Shown here: positions 52,118 through 60,512 of the stretch, in pieces
Layout: each line of letters begins with the position of its first letter
How positions within the stretch are numbered: position 1 is the stretch's first letter
NCBI RefSeq assembly: GCF_019219825.1
Contig: NZ_JAHUXH010000010.1
Location: 124,001-188,000 of the forward strand
Origin: Streptomyces sp. TRM70350
GTDB taxonomy: Bacteria; Actinomycetota; Actinomycetes; Streptomycetales; Streptomycetaceae
Direction: 5' to 3'
DNA: 64,000 nt
Position numbers and translations under genes: made by a program
The notes under the pieces: model-generated
What the model was told of the DNA's origin: nothing
The model's input: only the letters and a program-made list of their open reading frames with translations
The model's database searches: none

Positions 52118-52365
52118 CGAACACCACCCCGCCGCGTGCCGTGCTCACGAAGTACCTGGCGGGATGGTCGGGGACTGTGCCCAGAGGGGTCCGTCGATCT
52201 GGCGGACAACTGGTGGCTCCTCAACGTGTTCAAAGGATTCAAAGGTATTCAAGGCATTCAGACGTGCACCACGGTCAACGATTGTGGCGGAACCCCTGTT
52301 CCTGCCCCCGTGGACGTCATCATTCCGCACCCGGGGGCAGGGTGGATCAGCACCCGGCCGGGCCG
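52118..52365. other. Intergenic region with 9-10 bp direct repeats and a coding-like stretch
   Basis: This region carries the promoter of CNNM pair 1 on the minus strand. On the plus strand 52229-52262 holds four near-tandem units TTCAAAGGA, TTCAAAGGTA, TTCAAGGCA, TTCAGA. Frame 52208 onward reads ADNWWLLNVFKGFKGIQGIQ then TCTTVNDCGGTPVPAPVDVI, peptide-like, but with no clear start and no stop before it runs antisense into the next gene. Confidence 0.4.
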
Positions 52366-53391
52366 TCACACGGCGGTCGGCGCCGCCGGTCCGACCAGCT
52401 CGGACAGGACGCCCTCCATCGTCACGAAGCCGATCACCGTGCCGCTCTCGCCGAGCACGGCGGCGAGGTGGCTGCCCTCGGCCCGCAGGGCGGTGAGGGT
52501 GTCGTCCAGCGGCGTGTCGATGCGGACCCGGGTGACCCGGTGCAGCACGCCGCGCGGGAACGGGCGGTCGCGATCGGTGACACCGAGGGTGTCCTTGATG
52601 TGCAGGTAGCCCAGCAGGGTGCCGTCGGCGCCGGTGACCGGGAAGCGGGAGTAGCCCGCCTCGGCGGCCACCCTTTCCAGCCGGGCGGGGGTGATCGAGG
52701 CGTCCACGGTCCGCATCCGCTGCGCCGGGACGAGGATCTCGCCGACCGGGCGGGTGCCCAGTTCCAGCGCGTCGCGCAACCGCTCGCCGTCGGCGGGCGA
52801 CAGGAGCCCGGCCTCGCTGGAGTCGACGACCATGCGGGCCAGCTGGTCGTCGGTGAAGACCGACTCGACCTCGTTCTTCGGCTCGACGCGGAGCAGTTTC
52901 AGCAGGGTGTTGGCGAAGGCGTTGATGCCGAACACGAACGGCCGCAGCGCCCGGGTGAGGGCCACCAGGGGCGGGCCGAGCAGCAGCGCGCTGGGCACGG
53001 GTGCGGCGAGTGCGATGTTCTTCGGCACCATCTCGCCGATCAGCATGTGCAGATACGTGGCGAGCGTGAGCGCGATGACGAACGCGATCGGGTGCACCAG
53101 GGCATGCGGGACGTGGGCCGCCTCGAAGGCGGGCTCCATCAGGTGCGCGATGGCCGGTTCGGCGACCGCGCCCAGGACCAGCGAGGAGACAGTGATGCCG
53201 AGCTGGGCGGTGGCCATCATCTGGGAGAGGTGCTCCAGGGCCCACAGGGTCATCCGGGCCCGCTTGTGGCCCGCCCGGGCGCGCGGTTCGATCTGGCTGC
53301 GGCGCACGGAGACCAGAGCGAACTCGGCGCCGACGAAGAAGGCGTTGGTCAGCAGGGTCAGGGCGCCGATGGCGAGCTGCAGCGTCGTCAT
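52366..53391 (-). CDS. CNNM/CorB-type transmembrane protein with CBS domains, short form (pair 2)
   Basis: Protein of 341 aa: CNNM membrane domain (about 1-190; TNAFFVGAEFALVSVRRSQIE, ATAQLGITVSSLVLGAVAEP, LIGEMVPKNIALAAPV) plus CBS pair (about 210-335), no CorC domain. ATG 53391 overlaps the long-form stop. Same architecture and coupling as 49761-50780, so this is the second copy of a two-gene module. The sequences have diverged strongly (membrane-domain motifs conserved, loops not). Confidence 0.92.
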   Translation of the reverse strand: MTTLQLAIGALTLLTNAFFVGAEFALVSVRRSQIEPRARAGHKRARMTLWALEHLSQMMATAQLGITVSSLVLGAVAEPAIAHLMEPAFEAAHVPHALVHPIAFVIALTLATYLHMLIGEMVPKNIALAAPVPSALLLGPPLVALTRALRPFVFGINAFANTLLKLLRVEPKNEVESVFTDDQLARMVVDSSEAGLLSPADGERLRDALELGTRPVGEILVPAQRMRTVDASITPARLERVAAEAGYSRFPVTGADGTLLGYLHIKDTLGVTDRDRPFPRGVLHRVTRVRIDTPLDDTLTALRAEGSHLAAVLGESGTVIGFVTMEGVLSELVGPAAPTAV

Positions 53392-54725
53392 CGGACCTCC
53401 TCCGCGAGTTGTACCGCGGGGGTCACGACCGGCTCGGTGATCCGGATCCGGTCGGCGCGGTGGTGCTCCACCTCCAGCACGGTGAGCTGCCAGCCCTCCA
53501 GGTCGAGCACGTCCCCCTTGGCGGGGATGCGGGCCAGGCCGGTGGCGATCAGTCCGGCCACGGTCTCGTACGGGCCCTCCGGCGCGACGAGTCCTATCTC
53601 CGTGAGCTGGTCGATGCGGACACTGCCGTCCGCCTCCCACACCGCGCGCCCGTCCCTCGTCGCCGGGGCGGGCACCAGGTCGGGCACCTCGACGGGGTCG
53701 TGTTCGTCGCGGACCTCGCCGACGACCTCCTCGACGATGTCCTCCACCGTGGCGACGCCCGCCGTGCCGCCGTACTCGTCGATGACCACGGCCATGGTGC
53801 GACTGGCGCGCAGCCGCTCCAGCAGCCGGTCGGCGGTCAGACTGTCCGGCACCAGCAGGGGCTCGGTGGCCAGATCCATGACCGGCGTCACGGCCCGTTT
53901 CTCCGGCTCCAGGGCGAGGACGTCGCGAATGTGGACGGTGCCGACGACCTCGTCCAGGCTGTCGCGGTAGACCGGGAAGCGGGACAGTCCGGTCGCGTGC
54001 GTCAGGTTCGCGGCATCGGCGGCCGTGGCGTGCACTTCGAGGGCCTTGACGTCGACCCGCGGGGTCATCACGTTCTCGGCGGTGAGCTCGCTCAGGTGCA
54101 GGGTGCGGACGAACAGTTCGGCGGAGTCCGCCTCCAGCGCGCCCTCGGCCGCCGAGTGCCGGGCGAGCGCACCCAGTTCCTCGGCGGTGCGGGCGGAGGC
54201 CAGCTCCTCGGCGGGCTCCAGGCCCAAGCGGCGCACAAAACGGTTCGCGGTGCTGTTCAGGTGGTGGATGAACGGGCCGAAGGCGGCCGTGAAGCCGCGC
54301 TGCGGGCCCGCCACCACCTTCGCGACCGCCAGCGGCCGGGAGATCGCCCAGTTCTTGGGCACCAGCTCACCCACGACCATCAGCACGACGGTGGAGACCG
54401 CCACGCCCAGCACCGTCGCCACCGGTGAGGCGGCGCCGCCCAGGCCGAGCGCCTTCAGCGGGCCCCGCAGGAGGGCGGCCAGCGACGGCTCGGCCAGCAT
54501 GCCGATCACCAGCGAGGTGACGGTGATGCCGAGCTGAGCACCGGAGAGCTGCAGAGTCAGCCGCCGTACGGCTTTGAGCGCGCCCTCGGCGCCGCGCTCA
54601 CCGGCCCGGGCGGCACGTTCCAGCTCACCGCGCTCCACGGTGGTCAGGGAGAACTCGGCCGCGACGAACACCGCGCAGGCCAAGGTGAGGAGGAGGGCCA
54701 GCAGGAGCAGCAGGACCTCGGTCAC
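53388..54725 (-). CDS. CNNM/CorB-type protein with CBS and CorC/HlyC domains, long form (pair 2)
   Basis: Protein of 445 aa: CNNM domain (about 1-195; ACAVFVAAEFSLTTVERGELE, SGAQLGITVTSLVIGMLAEP, VVGELVPKNWAISRPL), CBS pair (about 205-335; NVMTPRVDVKAL, VIDEYGGTAGVATVEDIVEE), CorC/HlyC domain (about 355-440). GTG start at 54725, first gene of the second CNNM pair. Shares a divergent region with the Spo0M gene. Likely magnesium or other divalent-cation homeostasis. Confidence 0.93.
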   Translation of the reverse strand: MTEVLLLLLALLLTLACAVFVAAEFSLTTVERGELERAARAGERGAEGALKAVRRLTLQLSGAQLGITVTSLVIGMLAEPSLAALLRGPLKALGLGGAASPVATVLGVAVSTVVLMVVGELVPKNWAISRPLAVAKVVAGPQRGFTAAFGPFIHHLNSTANRFVRRLGLEPAEELASARTAEELGALARHSAAEGALEADSAELFVRTLHLSELTAENVMTPRVDVKALEVHATAADAANLTHATGLSRFPVYRDSLDEVVGTVHIRDVLALEPEKRAVTPVMDLATEPLLVPDSLTADRLLERLRASRTMAVVIDEYGGTAGVATVEDIVEEVVGEVRDEHDPVEVPDLVPAPATRDGRAVWEADGSVRIDQLTEIGLVAPEGPYETVAGLIATGLARIPAKGDVLDLEGWQLTVLEVEHHRADRIRITEPVVTPAVQLAEEVR

Positions 54726-55018
54726 CGCGCCACCCCCGCTCCCTCAGTCACATGAGTCAGGCGGGGAATGGCACGGCTGGTACTGGGAGGCTCACCCATC
54801 GGGGGACCGTCGCTCCTTACTCAAGAGGCGTACAAAGCAGTGGGTGGAAGCAGGATGACCTGCTTCTACACCCACTGTAAAGGATCCGCAAAACCCATTC
54901 TGTGAGGCCGGGGCTCACAGGGTCACGGCAGGCGCCCAGTTCGGCGCAGGCATCCGTTTTCGGCCTTTCCCGACGCGCCTGCGCGGACCGCGCCCTTCCC
55001 TGCCTTCATCAGCTTATG

Positions 55019-55038
55019 CTTCTACTCGCTTGTAGAAG
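55019..55038. promoter_or_regulatory. Inverted repeat in the CNNM/Spo0M divergent region
   Basis: CTTCTAC (55019-55025) and GTAGAAG (55032-55038) form perfect 7-bp arms with a 6-bp spacer, in the 393-bp gap between divergent genes. A related CTTCTACACCC element lies at 54863-54872. Candidate operator, regulator unknown. The rest of 54726-55118 has no gene. Confidence 0.5.
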
Positions 55039-55118
55039 GATCGCGGCAGGCCCGGGCCCCGGTGCGCGGCGCCGCACCTGAACGAAACGCACGCACGTAT
55101 CAAGGAGCCGAAGCCACG

Positions 55119-56105
55119 ATGGTGTTCAAGCGACTGCTCGGATCGCTCGGCGTGGGCGGGCCCACGGTCGACACGGTCCTCGACCCGGGAGCCGCCCGCC
55201 CCGGCGGCACGCTGACCGGACAGGTCCATCTGATGGGCGCAGACGCCGACTTCGACATCGAGCACATCACCCTGGAGCTGGTCGCGCGGGTCGAGGCCGA
55301 GCACGACGGCGGGGAGAGCGAGGGTGTCGTCGCCTTCGAGCGGTTCACCGTCGGCGGCGGCTTCCGGCTCGGCGCGGGACAGCGGCACAGCGTCCCGTTC
55401 ACCGTGGCGCTGCCCTGGGAGACGCCGGTCACCGAGTTGTACGGGCAGCACCTGGGCGTCGTCCTCGGTGTGCGCACCGAGCTGGCGGTGGCGGGCGCGA
55501 AGGACAAGGGCGACCTGGACCAGCTGAACATCGCCCCGCTGCCCGTGCAGGAGGCGATCCTCGAAGCGCTCGGACAGCTCGGCTTCGGCTTCAGGTCCGC
55601 GGACCTGGAGTACGGGCGCGTCGGCGGCACCGGCCAGCAGCTGCCCTTCTACCAGGAGATCGAGCTGACCCCGGCGCCGCAGTACGCGGGGCAGGTCAAC
55701 GAGATCGAGGTGACCTTCCTCGCCAACCCGGGCGGCATGGAGGTGGTCCTGGAGGCCGACAAGCGCGGCGGCCTCCTCTCCTCCGGCCGCGACGCACTGA
55801 CCCGCTTCACCGTCGCCCACGACGGAGTCGAGCACCAGGACTGGAACGGCATCGTCGACGGCTGGATCCGGCAGCTGGTCGAGCATCGCGCCGCCTACGG
55901 CCACCACGGCGACCCGTATGCGTACGGTCACGGCCACGGCGATCACCACCCTCATGACGGCCACCGCTCCGGCCCCGGCATGGGCACGGCCGTCGCCGCG
56001 GGCGCTGCCGGGCTCGCGGTCGGGGTCGTCGGCGGCATGGTCGCGGCCGAAGTCGTCGACGAGGTCGGCGACTTCTTCGAGGGCGAGGAGGAAGAGGAAG
56101 GCTGA
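55119..56105 (+). CDS. spo0M: Sporulation-control protein Spo0M
   Basis: Protein of 328 aa from ATG 55119 with AAGGAG upstream. N-terminal arrestin-like Spo0M fold (about 1-250): MVFKRLLGSLGVGGPTVDTVL, GGTLTGQVHLMGADADFDIE, PWETPVTELYGQHL. The C-terminal extension has a His-rich patch (YGHGHGDHHPHDGH), which could bind metal, then a hydrophobic glycine-rich segment (about 290-312) and an acidic EEEEEG end. Spo0M modulates sporulation in Bacillus; Streptomyces versions are less studied. Beside CNNM metal-homeostasis genes, so the His patch may matter (inference). Confidence 0.9.
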   Translation: MVFKRLLGSLGVGGPTVDTVLDPGAARPGGTLTGQVHLMGADADFDIEHITLELVARVEAEHDGGESEGVVAFERFTVGGGFRLGAGQRHSVPFTVALPWETPVTELYGQHLGVVLGVRTELAVAGAKDKGDLDQLNIAPLPVQEAILEALGQLGFGFRSADLEYGRVGGTGQQLPFYQEIELTPAPQYAGQVNEIEVTFLANPGGMEVVLEADKRGGLLSSGRDALTRFTVAHDGVEHQDWNGIVDGWIRQLVEHRAAYGHHGDPYAYGHGHGDHHPHDGHRSGPGMGTAVAAGAAGLAVGVVGGMVAAEVVDEVGDFFEGEEEEEG

Positions 56106-56564
56106 CCTGGCATCGGCAGCGGGGCGGAGAGTCCGGACTCCCCGCCCCGCTGATCGCCACCAACGAGGTACGGCGACGACCTCGACAAGCTCACCGCCGA
56201 CTTCGACTTCGGCAAGGTCAGCGTGCTGCAGGAGATCGCCAAGGCCCACTGCCACCGCACGAGTCGGCCTCTCAGCGGCACCCATCCCCGCTCAGAGGGG
56301 TGTCGCGGCGTGCAGGATGAAGAACATGGTCACCGCGGAGTTCGCCGACGACATCGCGGACACGGCCGTGCCCGCCGCCGCACCCCACGCCGCCAAGCCC
56401 ACCGACGTGAACACCGACGGCCAGCTACGCATCAACGGAGCCGGACCCAGCAACGCCGCCACCCGACGCGGCACCGGCCCCGGCGCCGCCAGACCCGCGA
56501 ACGTCACCACCGCAGTCCCCCGGGACACTGCACACGCCACCGTCCGGCGGCTGTCCACCCTCCA
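56106..56564. other. Degenerate stretch without an intact gene
   Basis: 56162-56225 reads YGDDLDKLTADFDFGKVSVL on the plus strand, a short coding-like scrap with no recognised family. The rest is of mixed frame quality. I see no terminator with a T tract. Confidence 0.35.
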
Positions 56565-56662
56565 GCCTCGGCGCCCACCTCGTCTTCGGCCTGCTGGCCG
56601 GCCTCACCTTCTCGCTCGTCGCCCGGACGGCGGGCGGGCACACCGGCCGGACCACCGCATGA
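56565..56662 (+). pseudogene. C-terminal scrap of a DUF1440/DUF6789-like membrane protein
   Basis: The frame reads SSLGAHLVFGLLAGLTFSLV then AR and a short tail to TGA 56660-56662, like the last membrane helix of small actinobacterial DUF1440/DUF6789 proteins. Nothing upstream in the same frame looks like the rest of the family. Remnant; weak assignment. 56663-56837 contains the promoter area of the CRP/FNR gene. Confidence 0.4.
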
Positions 56663-56837
56663 CGCCGCTACCACCAGCGTCGACACCTGATCCCGGCTCG
56701 CCGCTCCGGGGTGCCGAACCTCTCCTGGGTGCCCCGGACGACTACTGTCTGGCCGACGGCGCGGGCGCGCCGACCAGCCCGGCGTGGGGCGCCTCACCCC
56801 CGCCATGGCCCCGGGACGACGCGAGGAACCACATCAC

Positions 56838-57539
56838 ATGAACCACACCGGTGACGAGGCCGAGAAGACCTGGTGCATCTCCGAGGTCGACATCTTCCGC
56901 GATCTGAGCGACGCGGAGATGGACGCCATCGCCGTCGCGGCCCCGATGAAGACCTACGGCGCCGGCGAACTGCTCTACTCGCCCTCCCAGCCCTCCGAGG
57001 TGCTGTTCATCCTCAAGAAGGGCCGGGTGCGGATCTTCCGGGTCTCCGCCGACGGCCGCGCCCTGACCTGCGCGATCATCAGCCCGGGCACCATCTTCGG
57101 CGAGATGGTGCTGCTCGGGCAGCGGATGTACGACAACTTCGCCGAGGCCCTCGACGACGTCACCGTCTGTGTGATGCGCCGCGCCGACGTCCACCGCTTC
57201 CTGCTGTCCGACGCGCGAATCTCCGCCCGGATCACCGAGATCCTCGGCCGCCGCGTGACCGACCTCGAACAGCGCCTGTCCGACAGTGTCTTCAAGTCCG
57301 TCCCGCAGCGCATCGCCACCACCCTGCTGACTCTCGCGGCCGAGACCCGCCCCAGGGTGCTCGGGGCCCGAAGTCCGCAGATCGCGCTCACCCACCAGCA
57401 GATCGCCGCACTGGCCGGAACCTCCCGCGAGACCACCACCAAGGTGCTGCGCGACTTCGCCGACCAGCACCTGATCCGCCTGGCCCGGGGCCGCATCACC
57501 GTCCTCGACGCCGAACGGCTCGCCGACCACGCGGGCTGA
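56838..57539 (+). CDS. CRP/FNR family transcriptional regulator
   Basis: Protein of 233 aa from ATG 56838 with GAGGAA upstream. Cyclic-nucleotide-binding-type beta roll (about 20-130; GELLYSPSQPSEVLFILKKG, PGTIFGEMVLLGQ), dimerisation helix, and C-terminal winged helix (about 165-230; LTHQQIAALAGTSRETTTKVL). No N-terminal cysteine cluster of true FNR; one Cys in KTWCISEVD. The effector is unknown. Directly followed by the thioredoxin and CcdA genes, so a redox-linked role is attractive but unproven. Confidence 0.92.
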   Translation: MNHTGDEAEKTWCISEVDIFRDLSDAEMDAIAVAAPMKTYGAGELLYSPSQPSEVLFILKKGRVRIFRVSADGRALTCAIISPGTIFGEMVLLGQRMYDNFAEALDDVTVCVMRRADVHRFLLSDARISARITEILGRRVTDLEQRLSDSVFKSVPQRIATTLLTLAAETRPRVLGARSPQIALTHQQIAALAGTSRETTTKVLRDFADQHLIRLARGRITVLDAERLADHAG

Positions 57540-57635
57540 CGTCACCGAACCGTAAGCACCCGCCCCCGTCCACACCGCCTGCCGCCCGCCTACAGTTCAG
57601 CCGACCCCGACCCGACCCGTAGGAGCCGTCTCGTC

Positions 57636-58196
57636 ATGCGTGCCCGCCTGATCCTCCCCGGCCTGCTGGCCGCCGCCGCGCTCACCCTCGTCGGCTGCGG
57701 TACGGAGGAGACCGCATCCCCCAGCGACGCCACGGCGAGGACCGGTTCGCCGTCCGGGTCGGCGCAGGCAGGGCCCGGCACCGCGGCGGTCCCTCAGGCG
57801 CTGCGGTTCACCGGCACGACCGTGGACGGCAAGCCGTTCGACGCGGCCACGCTGGCGGGCAGGCCCACCGTGCTGTGGTTCTGGGCACCGTGGTGTCCCA
57901 CCTGCAAGGCACAGGGGCCCGAAACCGCCAAGGTCGCCGAGCAGTTCGAGGGCCAGGCGCATGTGATCGGGGTGGCCGGACTCGACACGCCGCAGGCCAT
58001 GAAGGACTTCGTCGGCGACACCGGGGTCGGCACCTTCCCCAACCTGGCCGACGAGGCCGGGGACATCTGGAAGAAGTTCGAGATCACCCAGCAGAGCGTC
58101 TACGTGATCCTCGACAAGGACGGCAGGACCGTCTTCACCGGCAGCCTCCCGGCCGGCAAGGGCCTCGCCGGCAAAGTCGGCCCGCTCGTCGGCTGA
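57636..58196 (+). CDS. Thioredoxin-fold lipoprotein (TlpA/DsbE type)
   Basis: Protein of 186 aa. Lipobox LVGC with Cys21, Ser/Thr/Gly linker to about 50, then thioredoxin fold with WFWAPWCPTC (active-site Cys87, Cys90) and a cis-Pro region near QQSVYVILDKDG. Extracytoplasmic disulfide reductase tethered to the membrane. ATG 57636 has AGGAG upstream. Six bases separate it from ccdA, its likely electron donor. Confidence 0.93.
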   Translation: MRARLILPGLLAAAALTLVGCGTEETASPSDATARTGSPSGSAQAGPGTAAVPQALRFTGTTVDGKPFDAATLAGRPTVLWFWAPWCPTCKAQGPETAKVAEQFEGQAHVIGVAGLDTPQAMKDFVGDTGVGTFPNLADEAGDIWKKFEITQQSVYVILDKDGRTVFTGSLPAGKGLAGKVGPLVG

Positions 58197-58202
58197 ACCG
58201 CC

Positions 58203-59087
58203 ATGTCCGACCAGCCCCTGGCCCTCGCCCTGACCGCGGGCATGCTCGCCGCCGTCAACCCCTGCGGCTTCGCCCTCCTGCCCGCCTACCTCTCCCTGCT
58301 CGTCCTGGGCGACGACTCCCCCACCCGCACGGCTGCCATCCGCCGCGCGCTCGCCGCCACCGCGGCCATGACCGCCGGATTCGCCGCCGTCTTCGCGCTG
58401 TTCGGGCTCGCCGTCGCCCCCGCAGCGGGCCAGGTCCAACAACACCTGCCCTGGTTCACCATCGCCTTCGGCCTGCTGCTCGCCCTGGCCGGCATCTGGC
58501 TGCTGACCGGACGTGACCTGCCCGTCCTGCTGCCCAAACTCCGCCGCGCCCCCACCGTCACCCGCTCCGCAGGATCGATGGCCCTGTTCGGCGCCGCCTA
58601 CGCCATCGCCTCCCTCGGCTGCACCATCGCACCCTTCCTCGCCATCGTCGTCTCCGCCTTCCGCAGCGGATCCACCCTCGACGGCATCACCCTGTTCACC
58701 ACCTACGCGGCCGGTATGGGCCTGATCGTCGGCGCCGCCGCCCTGTCCGTCGCCCTTACCCGGTCCGCTCGCGTCAGCGGTCTGCGCCGCCTCGGCTCGC
58801 TCGCCTCGCGCACCGGCGGCGCCCTGATCCTGATCGTCGGCGCCTACGTCTCCTACTACGGCTGGTACGAGATCCGCGTCCAGCACGACCCGGCCACCCA
58901 GGACCCGGTCATCGACGCCGCGGGGACGGTCCAACGCACCCTGGCCGACGCCCTGGACACCATCGGCCCCGGAGCCATCGCCACCCTCGTCGCCGCTCTG
59001 CTCGTCGGGGGCGCGGTCCTGCGCCGCCGACGTCCCGCCACCCCGGGTCGAGCACCCGCCGCCCCCGACAGCACGCCTGCCCCGTAG
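58203..59087 (+). CDS. ccdA: CcdA/DsbD-type transmembrane thiol-electron carrier
   Basis: Protein of 294 aa with six to seven membrane helices. The two active cysteines lie in VNPCGFALLPAYLS (about residue 21) and SLGCTIAPFLAIV (about 140), the CcdA/DsbD arrangement. It carries reducing equivalents across the membrane to the neighbouring thioredoxin lipoprotein. The C-terminus adds an extra helix and a Pro/Ala-rich tail. No ResB/ResC (cytochrome c maturation) genes follow, so the pair may serve envelope thiol repair rather than cytochrome c assembly. Confidence 0.92.
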   Translation: MSDQPLALALTAGMLAAVNPCGFALLPAYLSLLVLGDDSPTRTAAIRRALAATAAMTAGFAAVFALFGLAVAPAAGQVQQHLPWFTIAFGLLLALAGIWLLTGRDLPVLLPKLRRAPTVTRSAGSMALFGAAYAIASLGCTIAPFLAIVVSAFRSGSTLDGITLFTTYAAGMGLIVGAAALSVALTRSARVSGLRRLGSLASRTGGALILIVGAYVSYYGWYEIRVQHDPATQDPVIDAAGTVQRTLADALDTIGPGAIATLVAALLVGGAVLRRRRPATPGRAPAAPDSTPAP

Positions 59088-59099
59088 GCGTCACAGCCT

Positions 59100-59400
59100 G
59101 TCGCGTTCGTGCTGCCTGTCACGGGTCGGCGCAGAGGTGTGCGATCGGCGTCTGGCGCCGGACGCTCGTAGTGCGCGAGGGGCCGCAGTCGGCCCTTGTA
59201 GTGGTGGTGCGGGAACTCCGCCTTGCAGGTGGCCATGTCGACGTTGACCGGGCAGTCCGTCTTGCAGCCCTTGCAGGCCAGGCACAGGTCGAGGGCGTCG
59301 TGCACCTCGCGGGAGCGCCAGTCCGGCGGTACCGGTGAGTCGTTGCGGACCATCTCGAACAGCAGCACCGGGGCATGACGGAGAGGCATCTGCACCGCCG
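59100..59400 (-). pseudogene. Iron-sulfur domain fragment of a YdiJ-like FAD/FeS dehydrogenase
   Basis: The minus strand reads EMVRNDSPVPPDWRSREVHD, ALDLCLACKGCKTDCPVNVD then MATCKAEFPHHHYKGRLRP, closely matching the second 4Fe-4S segment of the intact protein at 34468-37353 (ALDLCLSCKACSSDCPVGVD). The FAD and CCG domains are absent. Upstream (to about 59560) a short membrane-helix scrap (AQTFGLLLILVGTAVQM) is fused to it. The remainder of 59401-59846 has no intact gene. Confidence 0.8.
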
Positions 59401-59846
59401 TTCCCACCAGGATCAGCAGCAGTCCGAACGTCTGGGCCTTGGCCGCGGCGTGCAGTCGGCCCACCAGGGGATCGCCGCGGCGACCAGCGCGTGGACGGCC
59501 GGCAGGAACAGCACAGCACCAACTCCTCCACGGCGTCCCGCTCCGCCGACAGGCGGTGTGCGGTCGGCTGCCGCCCAACCGCCCGTCCAGGGGGTCCACC
59601 GGTGGCAGACGCATGCGCGCCGGGCAAGGTCCGCTCGGCGGGCTTCGAGTGCGCCTTCACTTTGCCGACCCTCAGCAAGCTGGCGCACCTGAAGATGTCC
59701 GCCGATGGCTCGCTGCGGCCCGTATCCGCGCAGGTCCGCCGGGTAGTCCGGAATGGTGAGTCGCTCAGCGTCAGGAACCAGGGGGTACCGCACCCGTGCC
59801 CCGAATCCGCCCCACCGGTCTCGTCCGGAGGCTCGCCGCCCCCGCG

Positions 59847-60512
59847 ATGAGCGCTGCCCGGACACCGAGCGTGCTCCTCACAAGGGTCGACGGCATCATC
59901 ACCCCCGTCGCCGCCGACCACCTCAGGAGCGGACCGCGCCTCGCCGGGCGCGACGGCGAGGGCACGTCGGTGTCCGACCGGAAGGCCGTGCGCGCCGACG
60001 TGGTCGGCCTCGTGACGCCGTCGCGCGAAGCCCCGCTCACCGAGTTGGACGGCCGCCGCGTCGTGGTCGGTGCAGCCCCGGGCACGGGGGCCGGCGGCGT
60101 CATCGGGGCCGTCCTGCTCGTCCCCCGCTTCGTCGCGCTGAGCGTGCTGCCGTTCCACGTCGGCGGCCCGCTCCTGCTGATCCCGGCCGCGGCCCTGTCC
60201 GCCGCGGATGTGCTCACGCCCGGGGTCGGCGTCTTCGCCGCGGGCGGGATGATCCTGCTCTTCCGCGGTGACCACCACCTCGGCGGTCGGCCACAAGGAC
60301 TGCTGGGCGGCGAGGCCGTCGTACGCCGGGTGGACGGCGAGCGGGGACGGGTCCTGCTCGACGGCGCGTGGTCGGCCGCCCGCGGCCGCACGGCCCCCGT
60401 CACCGAAGAACAGCACGTCCGCCTCGTGGACCTCGACGGCCTCGGCCTGATCGTCGAGAGCGCCGAGGCCGCCCATGGCGGACCGCACAGGGCACCGGAG
60501 GACGGATCATGA
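59847..60512 (+). CDS. NfeD-like protein lacking the protease core
   Basis: Protein of 221 aa. The start, SVLLTRVDGIITPVAADHLR, is the opening of the ClpP-like domain of long NfeD proteins. The catalytic Ser/Lys part is missing. It passes through a charged linker to membrane helices (about 85-150) and the C-terminal OB-fold (about 165-215; GEAVVRRVDGERGRVLLDGA). Long NfeDs are about 430 aa, so about half is deleted. The stop overlaps the slipin ATG, and the pair remains coupled. Either a decayed gene or a functional short NfeD. Confidence 0.7.
   Translation: MSAARTPSVLLTRVDGIITPVAADHLRSGPRLAGRDGEGTSVSDRKAVRADVVGLVTPSREAPLTELDGRRVVVGAAPGTGAGGVIGAVLLVPRFVALSVLPFHVGGPLLLIPAAALSAADVLTPGVGVFAAGGMILLFRGDHHLGGRPQGLLGGEAVVRRVDGERGRVLLDGAWSAARGRTAPVTEEQHVRLVDLDGLGLIVESAEAAHGGPHRAPEDGS

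Noticed and set aside
52366..53640. Longer start for the short CNNM of pair 2 (to 53640)
   Set aside because: ATG 53391 overlaps the preceding stop exactly and begins a proper membrane domain; the extra part is out-of-frame reading of the long form.
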